Shown here in pieces: positions 1-6,044 of a DNA stretch of 6,044 bases. Source of the DNA: Alphaproteobacteria bacterium (GTDB lineage: Bacteria; Pseudomonadota; Alphaproteobacteria; Sphingomonadales; Sphingomonadaceae); NCBI GenBank assembly GCA_028293055.1, contig JAQGLD010000625.1, positions 1 through 6,044 of the forward strand. Reading direction: 5' to 3'. A program made the position numbers and the translations under genes. The notes below the pieces were generated by a model, which saw only the letters and a list, made by a program, of their open reading frames with translations, had not been told where the DNA came from and ran no database searches. The first letter of the stretch is position 1, and each line of letters starts with the position of its first letter.

Positions 1-393
1 GCGATCGATCGCGCCAACCTCTATTTGGCCGCGGGCGCGGACGCGATCTTCCCAGAGGCGCTCTACGACGCCGACATGTTCCGCGCCTTCGCAGCGCGGG
101 TCGATGCGCCGTTGCTCGCCAACATGACCGAGTTCGGCAAGACCCCGTTCCTCACCGCGGCGGAATTCGAGGGACTCGGCTTCAAGATGGTGATCTGGCC
201 GGTCAGCGCGCTGCGCATGGCCGCGGCCGCCCAGGCCGATCTCTACCGCGAGCTGGCCGAGACCGGCAGCGCCAAAGCCCTGCTTCCCCGCATGCAGACC
301 CGCGCCGATCTCTACGCCACGATCGATTATGCCGGCTATGAGGCGCTCGACAGCGCGATCACCGCGTCGGTTTTGCCGTCCATCGAGGAATAG
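1..393 (+). CDS. prpB: Methylisocitrate lyase / PEP mutase family protein, C-terminal part (5' end outside window)
   Basis: The reading frame is open from base 1 to the TAG at 391-393, giving the last 130 residues of a protein that starts before the window. It resembles the C-terminal half of PrpB: a GADAIFPEA stretch, then LANMTEFGKTP, a strand with WPVSALR, and finally PRMQTRADLY followed by a Y-x-x-YE-x-LD element, each with a counterpart in E. coli PrpB from memory. Family members are cytoplasmic TIM-barrel, Mg-dependent lyases; PrpB splits 2-methylisocitrate into pyruvate and succinate. The N-terminal half with the catalytic Cys loop (KKCGH in PrpB) is not visible, so a related activity such as dimethylmalate lyase or oxaloacetate decarboxylation cannot be excluded. 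The tail does not look like the aldolase HpaI. The hydrolase gene starts 8 bp after its stop, which suggests one transcript. Confidence 0.85.
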   Translation, partial: AIDRANLYLAAGADAIFPEALYDADMFRAFAARVDAPLLANMTEFGKTPFLTAAEFEGLGFKMVIWPVSALRMAAAAQADLYRELAETGSAKALLPRMQTRADLYATIDYAGYEALDSAITASVLPSIEE

Positions 394-396
394 GAG
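392..396 (+). promoter_or_regulatory. Ribosome binding site of the alpha/beta hydrolase
   Basis: AGGAG lies 5 nt before the ATG at 402 and overlaps the stop codon of the upstream lyase gene. It fixes the hydrolase start and suggests coupled translation. Confidence 0.7.
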
Positions 397-401
397 CAAG
401 G

Positions 402-1556
402 ATGCTCGAGGAGCTTCTTCAAGCGATCCCGATCGAGGCGGGCACGACGCAAAGCGGCCTCGAGCTGCATTCCGGAATCGCCCGCCTCTATCCGCGAGTC
501 TATGGCAATCTCGTCCGCGAGGCGGGTCGGGAATCGGACGTCGGCATCATCATCGTCCACCCTATGTCCAACTTCCACGGCCATCACCTGCTCCAGCCGA
601 TCGCTTCGTCCGGCGTTCCGATTCTCGGCCTCAACACGCGCTACGCAGGCAACGACGCGGTCGTGATCCTCGAGAATTGCCTGCTCGACATCGACGCAGC
701 GATCCGCTGGATGCGCGAGCGCCACGGCTGGAAGACGATCGTCCTGTGCGGCTTCAGCGGCGGCGGCCCGCTCGTCTCGATGTACCAGCGTCAGGCCGAA
801 GCGCCGACGATCAAGGCGACCCCCGCCGGCGACCCGCCCGATCTCACCACTCGCGCGCTCGCGCCCGCCGACGCCTTGCTGCTGATCGCCGGCAGTCCGT
901 CGCGAAGCCAATTGTTCGAGGAATATATCGATCCTTCGGTCATCGACGAGAGTGATCCCGACCGGATCGATCCCGAATTCGATCTCTACGCCGACGGTCG
1001 GACCGCCCCGTTCGATCGCGGTTGGGTGGCGGAATATCGACTTCGCCAGAAGGCTCGGGTGAGGAAGATCGAGGATTGGGTGGTCGCCGAGCTCGAGCGG
1101 CTCAAGGGCATCGGCATCCGCGACCGCGCCTTCGTCGTCCACCGCACCGTCGCCGATCCCCGCTTCCTCGATCTGACGATCGATCCGGACGACCGCGCTG
1201 TCGGCACGATCTGGGGCGATCCGCGAGTCGCAAACCAGGCGCCGGGGCCGATGGGCCGCTACTCCACTCTGCGTTCCTGGCTGAGCACCTGGAGCCCGAC
1301 CTACAGCAATGGCGACGCGCTCAAGAACCTGCCGCATGTGAGCGTGCCGATCGGGATCATGCCGATGACCGCCGATCAGGGCACGATGATGGTCCATGCC
1401 CGCGCCATTCGCGACGCGGCGCCCGAACCTCTGCGCGATTTCTTCCCGCTGGTCGGGCTCACCCATTATTTCCATGGCCAGCCACATGGATTTACGATGG
1501 CGGTCGACGCGATACGCGGCTGGATGGAGCGGTGGGACCTGGCACCGCGGCGCTAG
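402..1556 (+). CDS. Alpha/beta hydrolase, 384 residues, unknown substrate
   Basis: A probable cytoplasmic serine hydrolase of the alpha/beta fold; no signal peptide or membrane segment is seen. A hydrophobic strand leads to the HP turn at residues 53-54 (oxyanion-hole region). The strand TIVLCGFSGGG (112-122) is a nucleophile elbow with Ser119. After a long middle part, strand IGIMPMTADQG (317-327) probably carries the acid (Asp324 is my best guess), and a His-rich end (H355, H358, H362) should supply the catalytic His. About 200 residues separate the nucleophile from the likely acid, far more than in meta-cleavage hydrolases of the BphD/MhpC type (about 280 residues in total), so a large cap or lid of roughly residues 140-310 is inferred. 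It could be an esterase, a thioesterase or a C-C hydrolase; I do not recognise a named relative. It follows the lyase gene by 8 bp and precedes the aldehyde dehydrogenase, which suggests a catabolic role. Confidence 0.88.
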   Translation: MLEELLQAIPIEAGTTQSGLELHSGIARLYPRVYGNLVREAGRESDVGIIIVHPMSNFHGHHLLQPIASSGVPILGLNTRYAGNDAVVILENCLLDIDAAIRWMRERHGWKTIVLCGFSGGGPLVSMYQRQAEAPTIKATPAGDPPDLTTRALAPADALLLIAGSPSRSQLFEEYIDPSVIDESDPDRIDPEFDLYADGRTAPFDRGWVAEYRLRQKARVRKIEDWVVAELERLKGIGIRDRAFVVHRTVADPRFLDLTIDPDDRAVGTIWGDPRVANQAPGPMGRYSTLRSWLSTWSPTYSNGDALKNLPHVSVPIGIMPMTADQGTMMVHARAIRDAAPEPLRDFFPLVGLTHYFHGQPHGFTMAVDAIRGWMERWDLAPRR

Positions 1557-1655
1557 GTCGGCAGCCGCAAAAGGCAAATCCTCTGGCAAGCAGCGGAAGC
1601 GAGGCTTGGCTTGGGCATGATCGGCGCTCTACTCATTGGCCCTCAGGAGAGCCGC
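1557..1655 (+). other. 99-bp gap between hydrolase and aldehyde dehydrogenase
   Basis: The longest gap within the plus-strand gene series. I see no convincing hairpin with a T-run and no good -35/-10 pair; TTGGCT at 1606-1611 has no matching -10 at the right distance. A short tandem CTTGG repeat lies near 1605-1614. The dehydrogenase ribosome binding site is at its end. Read-through from the upstream genes is the simplest reading. Confidence 0.45.
1645..1649 (+). promoter_or_regulatory. Ribosome binding site of the aldehyde dehydrogenase
   Basis: AGGAG stands 6 nt before the ATG at 1656. This selects that start over the in-frame ATG at 1611, which has no comparable site and would add 15 residues with no family counterpart. 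Confidence 0.75.
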
Positions 1656-3116
1656 ATGCCGAACATCACGACGCCCGCCGCCAAGGGTGCGTTCATCGAC
1701 AATGAGTGGCGGCCGGCCGAGAGCGGCGAGACCGTCGCGGTGGTTGCGCCCGCCGAGGGCGAGGTCTTCGCCCAGATCGCAGAGTCAGGCGCCAGCGAGG
1801 TCGACCGCGCGATCCGCTCCGGCCGCCGGGCTCTCGACGACGGCGCCTGGGGCCGGATGAGTGCCCTCGAACGCGGACGCGTCCTGATGCGCATCTCGCT
1901 CAGGATCGCGGACCATGCCGAGGAGCTTGCAGCGATTGAGGCGAGGGACACCGGCAAGCCGATGAAGCAGGCGCGCGCCGACATGGTCGCGACGGCTCGC
2001 TATTTCGAATTCTATGCCGGCGCCGCCGACAAATTGCATGGGGAGACGATCCCCTATTTCCGCGACTATTTCGTCGCGACCGAACGCGAACCGCACGGGG
2101 TGGTCGCGCATATCATTCCCTGGAACTATCCTGCCCAGATGTTCGGCCGCAATGTCGCGCCGTCGCTGGCGGTCGGAAACGCGGCCATCGTCAAGCCGGC
2201 CGAGGATGCGTGCCTCTCGGTGCTCCGCATCGCCGAGCTCGCGGCTGAGGCCGGCTTGCCCGAAGGCGCCTTGGCTGTGCTTCCCGGCCGCGGCGCCACG
2301 GTCGGTGCGGCGCTGACCGCGCATCGCGGGCTCGACTATATCGCCTTCACCGGCAGCCCCGAGGTCGGAGAGATGGTCCAGATCGCGGCTGCGCGCCACG
2401 GCATCGGCTGCACGCTCGAGCTGGGCGGCAAGTCCCCGCACATATTGTTTGGCGACGCCGATTTATCGGTTGCGGTGCCTTCGATCGTAAACGGCATCGT
2501 CCAGAATGCCGGCCAGACGTGCTCGGCCGGTTCTCGAGTGCTCGTCGAGCGCGCTCACTACGACCGGCTCGTAGGCGCCATCGCCGAGGCTTTCTCGAAG
2601 CTGCGCGCGGGCACGCCAGAGATGGACCTCGACCTCGGGCCGGTGGTCAATGCCAGGCAACGCGCCCGGGTGGAGCGCTATTGCAGCCAGGCCGCGGCCG
2701 ACGGGATCGCAGTGCTCGCCGAAGGCGGAATCGAACCCGGAACGCCTGCGGGCGGCTTCTTCGTCAAGCCGCGGCTGTTCGGCCCGGTGGACCCGGGGAA
2801 CGCGCTCGCCCGCGAGGAGGTGTTCGGCCCGGTGCTGGCGGTCATGCCGTTCGACGACGAGGCCGATGCGTTGCGCCTCGCCAACGACAGCGACTTCGGG
2901 CTTCTGGCAGGCGTGTGGACCGCCGACGGCGGGCGCGGTATGCGTCTGGCGCGAAGGATCCGGGCCGGCCAGGTCTATATCAACGGCTTCGCGGCCGGCG
3001 GCGGCATCGAATTGCCGTTCGGCGGAGTCCGCCGCTCAGGGCACGGCCGCGAAAAGGGGCTGGCGGCGCTGCACGAGCTTTCCACCTTGAAGACGATCAT
3101 CCACCGTCATGGCTGA
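1656..3116 (+). CDS. NAD(P)-dependent aldehyde dehydrogenase
   Basis: A full-length ALDH-superfamily enzyme of 486 residues, oxidising an aldehyde to a carboxylate in the cytoplasm. Expected motifs occur in order: PWNYP (155-159) with Asn157 of the oxyanion hole, VKPAE with the cofactor-binding Lys180, FTGS (231-234), LELGGK with the general base Glu255, GQTCSAG with the catalytic nucleophile Cys289, EEVFGP with Glu388 that contacts the nicotinamide ribose, and PFGG (454-457) followed by SGHGREKG. No catalytic residue is missing. The downstream HpaH-type gene makes a role like HpaE (5-carboxymethyl-2-hydroxymuconate semialdehyde dehydrogenase) possible. The C-terminal [15 protein letters not shown] region, however, is that of generic ALDHs, so no symbol is assigned. 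The gene overlaps the hydratase by 8 bp, so the two proteins are very likely made together. The ATG at 1656 was chosen because of the AGGAG 6 nt upstream. Confidence 0.93.
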   Translation: MPNITTPAAKGAFIDNEWRPAESGETVAVVAPAEGEVFAQIAESGASEVDRAIRSGRRALDDGAWGRMSALERGRVLMRISLRIADHAEELAAIEARDTGKPMKQARADMVATARYFEFYAGAADKLHGETIPYFRDYFVATEREPHGVVAHIIPWNYPAQMFGRNVAPSLAVGNAAIVKPAEDACLSVLRIAELAAEAGLPEGALAVLPGRGATVGAALTAHRGLDYIAFTGSPEVGEMVQIAAARHGIGCTLELGGKSPHILFGDADLSVAVPSIVNGIVQNAGQTCSAGSRVLVERAHYDRLVGAIAEAFSKLRAGTPEMDLDLGPVVNARQRARVERYCSQAAADGIAVLAEGGIEPGTPAGGFFVKPRLFGPVDPGNALAREEVFGPVLAVMPFDDEADALRLANDSDFGLLAGVWTADGGRGMRLARRIRAGQVYINGFAAGGGIELPFGGVRRSGHGREKGLAALHELSTLKTIIHRHG

Positions 3117-3936
3117 TCCGATGCTCGACGACGCGACCGTCGCCAAGCTCGCCCGGCGGCTCGACAAGTCGGAACGCGGCCGAGTCCAGATCCGCCAATT
3201 CTCGCTCGAGCATCCGGAAATCACGATTCCAGACGCCTACCGGATCCAGCGCGCCTGGGTCGGGATCAAGCTGGCCGCCGGCCGGCGCGTTATCGGCCAT
3301 AAGATCGGACTGACGTCGCGCGCGATGCAGCGTACGTCTAACATCACCGAGCCCGATTACGGCACCCTGCTCGACGACATGATATTCGCCGATGGCGGCG
3401 ACATCGACATGAGCCGTTTCATCGCGCCGCGCGTCGAGGTGGAGCTCGCCTTCGTGCTCGGCGCTCCGCTGCAAGGACCGGATTGCACGATCTACGATGT
3501 CCTGCGCGCCACCGAATATGTCACTCCCGCCATCGAGATCATCGACCAGCGAATTCAGCCGATCGATCCCGACAGCGGCCGCACCCGCAAGGTATTCGAC
3601 ACCATCTCCGACAATGCTGCAAATGCCGGAATCGTGCTCGGCGGCCGGCCGGTTCGTCCGCACGACATCGACCTGCGCTGGGTGTCGGCGATCGGCTATC
3701 GCAATGCCGTGGTCGAGGAATCGGGAGTCGCTGCGGCGGTGCTCAACCATCCCGCCAACGGGCCAGCCTGGCTCGCCAACCGGCTCCATCCTTATGGCGA
3801 ACGGCTCGAAGCTGGAGAGATCATCCTCGGCGGCTCCTTCACCGCCCCGATCGCGTGCCGGGAGGGCGACGTGTTCCACTTCGACTATGGCCCGCTTGGG
3901 ACGATCGGTTTCCGTACCCTGCTCGGCGAACGATAG
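3109..3936 (+). CDS. hpaH: 2-oxohept-4-ene-1,7-dioate hydratase (HpaH/HpcG family)
   Basis: A 275-residue cytoplasmic enzyme that lines up end to end with E. coli HpaH as I recall it. Matching blocks include [21 protein letters not shown] (63-74), [11 protein letters not shown] (81-91), [29 protein letters not shown] (161-174), [14 protein letters not shown] and [12 protein letters not shown]. Glu110, Glu112 and Glu143 are the likely Mg2+ ligands, and Lys65 sits at the conserved active-site lysine. The family adds water to 2-oxo-enoates; HpaH itself makes 4-hydroxy-2-oxoheptane-1,7-dioate in homoprotocatechuate breakdown. A related hydratase acting on a different dienoate (MhpD type) is the alternative, but similarity to HpaH looks clearly closer. 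The start ATG lies inside the end of the dehydrogenase gene (8-nt overlap) with no clear Shine-Dalgarno sequence, so translational coupling is inferred. A second ATG at 3121 would remove four residues. The other homoprotocatechuate pathway genes are not in the window. Confidence 0.9.
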   Translation: MADPMLDDATVAKLARRLDKSERGRVQIRQFSLEHPEITIPDAYRIQRAWVGIKLAAGRRVIGHKIGLTSRAMQRTSNITEPDYGTLLDDMIFADGGDIDMSRFIAPRVEVELAFVLGAPLQGPDCTIYDVLRATEYVTPAIEIIDQRIQPIDPDSGRTRKVFDTISDNAANAGIVLGGRPVRPHDIDLRWVSAIGYRNAVVEESGVAAAVLNHPANGPAWLANRLHPYGERLEAGEIILGGSFTAPIACREGDVFHFDYGPLGTIGFRTLLGER

Positions 3937-3941
3937 GGGCA

Positions 3942-5147
3942 TCAGCTCCAGACGACCGGGAGGCTGGTCAGGCCGTAGATCGTCAGCTCGTCATGGTAGG
4001 TGAGGCCGCCCTCGGGCGGGACGACACGCAGGTTCGGCGCCCTCGCGAACAGGGTCGACAATGCCAGCGACATCTCCGCGCGGGCGAGATTGAGGCCGAG
4101 GCAGAGATGCTTGCCCGAGCCGAAGCCGAGATGGCTGCGCACATTCGGCCGGAACACGTCGAACAGGTCCGCATGCGGGAATGCGCTTTCGTCTCGATTG
4201 GCGTAATTCTCGGCGAGGATGACGCCCTCTCCCGCGCGGATCAGCCGGCCGCCTATCTCGACATCCTCGATTGCGACCCGGCGGCGACCGAAATGGGTGA
4301 CCGAGAGAAAGCGGACGATCTCGTCGCAAGCGGCCTCCCACACACGGCGGTCTCCGCGTGCGGTCAGCTCGGCGAGCTGGTCGGGATGCTGGATGAGCAG
4401 GAGCACGCCCATCGCAATGCTGCTCGCGGTGCTGTCCTGCCCGGCGAGGAACAGCTGGCGCAGGCAGCCCAGAATGTCGCGCCGCAGCAGCTCGCCCGCC
4501 TTCATCTGGCACGCCAGCCGCGCGATCACGCCACTTGAGGGAAGCAATTCGGACTCGTCGAGCCTGCGCTCGAAGAATGCGATCAGCGCCTGGTTGGCCG
4601 CAAGCGCTTCCTCCCGACTCGATTCGCGACCGAGGATCACCTTCATATAGGCGACCAGCGACTCGCCATGGGCGGCGCCCAGCCCCAATATAGGGGCAAG
4701 GGTTCGCGCCGGAATCGGCTGCGCGAAGCAGGTGATCAGGTCAGCAGGCCCGTCCTGGGCGAGCAGCCGGTCGATCTGGTCGTCGACGATTCCGGCGATT
4801 TCGGCACTGCGCTGCGCGATCGGCTTGGCGAGGAAATCCTGATAGAAAAGGGCGCGGAGCCGACCATGCTCCGGATCGTCCATCACCATGAAATTGGGAA
4901 GCATCGAGCGGCCGACCGCCGAAGCGGCGGTGACATGCGGATAGCCCGGCCGGGCAGCGTCGGCGCTCAGCCGATCGTCGAGAAAGGCGGCCCGGACATC
5001 CTGATAGCGGGTGAGCAACCAGGCGCGGTCGCCGTTCCACAGCCGCACGGGCGAGACCGGCTGGCTGCGGCGCAGTTCCGCGACGATGGCGGGCGGGTGC
5101 ATCGGCCGCTCGCGTGGCGGCGGAAACTCGATGAGAAGTTCTTTCAT
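3942..5147 (-). CDS. Cytochrome P450 (soluble bacterial type)
   Basis: A complete 401-residue P450, the usual length for soluble bacterial monooxygenases fed electrons by a ferredoxin; no membrane anchor is present. Visible landmarks: the C-helix MDDPEHGRLR (89-98), the I-helix LAGQDST (234-240), the K-helix ExxR (Glu276, Arg279), and the haem loop FGSGKHLCLG (342-351) with Cys349 as thiolate ligand. It should insert one oxygen atom from O2 into a substrate. The acid-alcohol pair is Asp238-Ser239, with Ser where Thr is normal and Thr240 next. The frame stays open upstream to 5309, but the ATG at 5147 gives the standard N-terminus and has AGGAAAAGG and a promoter just upstream. It is divergent from the transporter and ends 5 bp from the hydratase stop. 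Substrate unknown; no redox partner gene is seen. A non-classical role (dehydration, peroxygenase) is possible. Confidence 0.94.
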   Translation of the reverse strand: MKELLIEFPPPRERPMHPPAIVAELRRSQPVSPVRLWNGDRAWLLTRYQDVRAAFLDDRLSADAARPGYPHVTAASAVGRSMLPNFMVMDDPEHGRLRALFYQDFLAKPIAQRSAEIAGIVDDQIDRLLAQDGPADLITCFAQPIPARTLAPILGLGAAHGESLVAYMKVILGRESSREEALAANQALIAFFERRLDESELLPSSGVIARLACQMKAGELLRRDILGCLRQLFLAGQDSTASSIAMGVLLLIQHPDQLAELTARGDRRVWEAACDEIVRFLSVTHFGRRRVAIEDVEIGGRLIRAGEGVILAENYANRDESAFPHADLFDVFRPNVRSHLGFGSGKHLCLGLNLARAEMSLALSTLFARAPNLRVVPPEGGLTYHDELTIYGLTSLPVVWS

Positions 5148-5156
5148 GTTTAATCG

Positions 5157-5165
5157 CCTTTTCCT
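5157..5165 (-). promoter_or_regulatory. Ribosome binding site of the cytochrome P450
   Basis: Read on the minus strand this is AGGAAAAGG, its last AAGG ending 9 nt before the ATG at 5147. It supports that start over the longer upstream-extended frame. Confidence 0.55.
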
Positions 5166-5170
5166 ATGAG

Positions 5171-5200
5171 ACAATAAGAGTGAGGCGGAGCGACGGTCAA
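5171..5200 (-). promoter_or_regulatory. Predicted sigma-70-type promoter of the cytochrome P450
   Basis: On the minus strand, TTGACC (5200-5195; 5 of 6 matches to TTGACA) is followed after 18 nt by TATTGT (5176-5171; 4 of 6 matches to TATAAT). Transcription would start near 5164, giving a leader of only about 17 nt that still holds AAGG. The site lies in the shared 79-bp spacer, so a regulator binding here could act on both divergent genes. Promoter calls from sequence alone are uncertain. Confidence 0.5.
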
Positions 5201-5215
5201 GGATCGGCGCGCGAC

Positions 5216-5220
5216 GGGAG
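5216..5220 (+). promoter_or_regulatory. Ribosome binding site of the MFS transporter
   Basis: GGGAG lies 6 nt before the ATG at 5227 and supports this start. Confidence 0.65.
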
Positions 5221-5226
5221 CGGGCG

Positions 5227-6044
5227 ATGAGTGATACGATCGTGCCGGCGGCGATGCCGGACGCCTGTGAATTCCCCTCCCCGCGTCGCGCCTGGGCAAC
5301 GGTCGCCATCCTGTTCGTCTTCTACATCTTCGCAATGGTCGACCGGCAGGTGATGACCATGCTGGTCGACCCGATCCGGCACGATCTGCGCATCGGCGAC
5401 GTCCAGGCCAGCCTGCTGCTCGGCCTGTCCTTCGCCCTCTTCTACACCACGATCGGCCTGCTCATGGGCTGGTTCGTCGATCGTTTCTCGCGTCGCACGC
5501 TGATCGGAATCAGCGTCGCGCTGTGGGGCCTCGCCTGCGCCGCCTGCGGCCTCGCCGACAGCTTCGCGGAACTGTTTGTCGCACGCGTGCTCGTCGGAGT
5601 CGGCGAGGCTGCGCTGGGGCCCGCGGCCTATTCCATCCTCTCCGATTCGTTTCCGCGCCGGCGTCTGACGCTCGCGATGGCGGTGTTTACGACCGGCGGC
5701 CTGATCGGCGTGGTGATCGCGGTCTTCGCCGGCGGACTCGTCACCCAGTTCAGTCAAACCCACGGGGCGGTCACGATGCCACTGCTCGGGCAGGTAGGCT
5801 CATGGCGGCTGGTCTTCCTGGCCACCGGCCTTCCCGGCCCCCTTCTCGCCTTGCTCGCCTGGCTCGTCCCGGAGCCGGTACGAACCGGCCGAGCCGCCCT
5901 GTCGGACTCCACCGCCGCGCTAATGCCGTTCATGCGCCGCAACGGCAGGCTGATCCTCTGGCTGTGCCTCGGCTTTGGCGGGCTCAACATGATCGTCAAC
6001 AACATCGTCGCCTGGGTGCCGACGCATTTGAAGCGAAGCCTCGA
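5227..6044 (+). CDS. MFS transporter, Spinster-like, N-terminal 272 residues (3' end outside window)
   Basis: The frame runs open from ATG 5227 past the window end, covering roughly the first six to seven helices of a twelve-helix inner-membrane carrier. A polar N-terminus (1-22) is followed by likely helices near 23-42, 60-80, 92-110, 114-135, 149-172 and 193-214, with a seventh beginning near 242. Asp39-Arg40 in helix 1 is typical of Spinster-like members. GWFVDRFSRR (81-90) is the MFS motif A between helices 2 and 3, and helix 4 carries Arg120 with a G-rich VGVGEAALGP run. The stretch at 215-240 fits the cytoplasmic loop that joins the two six-helix halves. The family moves organic acids, lipids and drugs by proton-coupled or facilitated transport. 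Beside a catabolic P450, uptake of the substrate or export of an intermediate are the likely jobs; direction and cargo cannot be read from sequence. Confidence 0.9.
   Translation, partial: MSDTIVPAAMPDACEFPSPRRAWATVAILFVFYIFAMVDRQVMTMLVDPIRHDLRIGDVQASLLLGLSFALFYTTIGLLMGWFVDRFSRRTLIGISVALWGLACAACGLADSFAELFVARVLVGVGEAALGPAAYSILSDSFPRRRLTLAMAVFTTGGLIGVVIAVFAGGLVTQFSQTHGAVTMPLLGQVGSWRLVFLATGLPGPLLALLAWLVPEPVRTGRAALSDSTAALMPFMRRNGRLILWLCLGFGGLNMIVNNIVAWVPTHLKRSL

Larger units (their letters stand above)
5148..5226. promoter_or_regulatory. Divergent intergenic spacer between P450 and MFS transporter
   Basis: This 79-bp spacer is the only place where two genes start back to back, so it must hold or adjoin the start signals of both. 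Its left half (about 5148-5180) is clearly richer in A+T than its surroundings. I found a good promoter for the minus strand and no clear -35/-10 pair for the plus strand. No convincing inverted-repeat operator was found. Confidence 0.6.

Noticed and set aside
336..1589. A 417-residue open frame on the minus strand, longer than the hydrolase gene it covers
   Set aside because: Its translation is rich in Arg, Asp, His and Ala with no recognisable motif, as expected for the antisense of a high-GC gene. The plus-strand frame has a ribosome binding site, a GFSGG elbow and operon-like spacing.
1611..1655. Longer ALDH start at the ATG at 1611
   Set aside because: No ribosome binding site precedes it, and the AGGAG at 1645-1649 lies within that extension at ideal distance from the ATG at 1656.
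1656..3116. Naming the aldehyde dehydrogenase hpaE from its neighbour
   Set aside because: All ALDH motifs are generic and the C-terminal region did not look specific to HpaE; adjacency to hpaH alone is not enough.
3097..3942. A 281-residue minus-strand open frame opposite the hydratase
   Set aside because: It mirrors the hydratase almost exactly and has low-complexity antisense composition; the plus strand matches HpaH along its length.
3483..4538. A 351-residue plus-strand open frame spanning the hydratase/P450 boundary
   Set aside because: It is out of frame with the hydratase and antisense to the P450, both of which are well-supported genes; its composition is shadow-like.
3942..5147. 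Identification of the P450 as a sphingomonad estrone 4-hydroxylase or other steroid P450
   Set aside because: The context (P450, hydratase, ALDH) brings this to mind, but no diagnostic residue or adjacent extradiol dioxygenase is visible, so it would be a guess.
5166..5176. Possible GntR-type operator around TATGAGACAATA
   Set aside because: The half-sites are not symmetric enough and the stretch is largely explained by the -10 element of the P450 promoter.
5148..5309. N-terminal extension of the P450 by 54 residues (start at 5309)
   Set aside because: The extension would overlap the transporter start and the predicted promoter, is Arg/Ser-rich and unlike P450 N-termini. The ATG at 5147 has a ribosome binding site and gives the usual length.
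5197..5763. A 188-residue minus-strand open frame opposite the transporter
   Set aside because: Gly/Asp/Glu/His-rich antisense of a membrane-protein gene; the plus-strand frame has motif A and clear helices.

Overview
The window is high-GC DNA (about two thirds G+C by eye) with tightly packed genes and few intergenic bases. Its mix of aromatic-type catabolic enzymes, a soluble cytochrome P450 and a Spinster-type MFS transporter is what one sees in catabolic regions of sphingomonad-like Alphaproteobacteria. That placement is an inference from composition and gene content; there is no rRNA or other phylogenetic marker here.

Layout. Plus strand, 1-3936: the 3' end of a methylisocitrate-lyase (PrpB) family gene, an unusual 384-residue alpha/beta hydrolase 8 bp later, a 99-bp gap, an NAD(P)-dependent aldehyde dehydrogenase, and a 2-oxohept-4-ene-1,7-dioate hydratase (HpaH family) that overlaps the dehydrogenase by 8 bp. 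Minus strand, 5147-3942: a complete 401-residue cytochrome P450 whose stop codon lies 5 bp from the hydratase stop (tail to tail). Plus strand, 5227 to the window end: the first 272 residues of an MFS transporter, divergent from the P450 across a 79-bp AT-richer spacer. That spacer carries a credible promoter and ribosome binding site for the P450 and a ribosome binding site for the transporter.

How the genes may work together. This looks like part of a degradation island: the transporter moves a substrate, the P450 hydroxylates it, the hydrolase cleaves a C-C or ester bond, the dehydrogenase oxidises an aldehyde to an acid, the HpaH-type enzyme hydrates a 2-oxo-enoate, and the PrpB-type lyase performs a retro-aldol/Claisen-type C-C cleavage that gives central metabolites. 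The HpaH relationship is strong. The usual homoprotocatechuate partners (HpaD, HpaF, HpaG, HpaI) are not visible here, so the substrate is unknown and the genes may form a non-canonical route. No ferredoxin or ferredoxin reductase for the P450 lies in the window.

No RNA genes, CRISPR arrays, insertion sequences or large repeats were seen.
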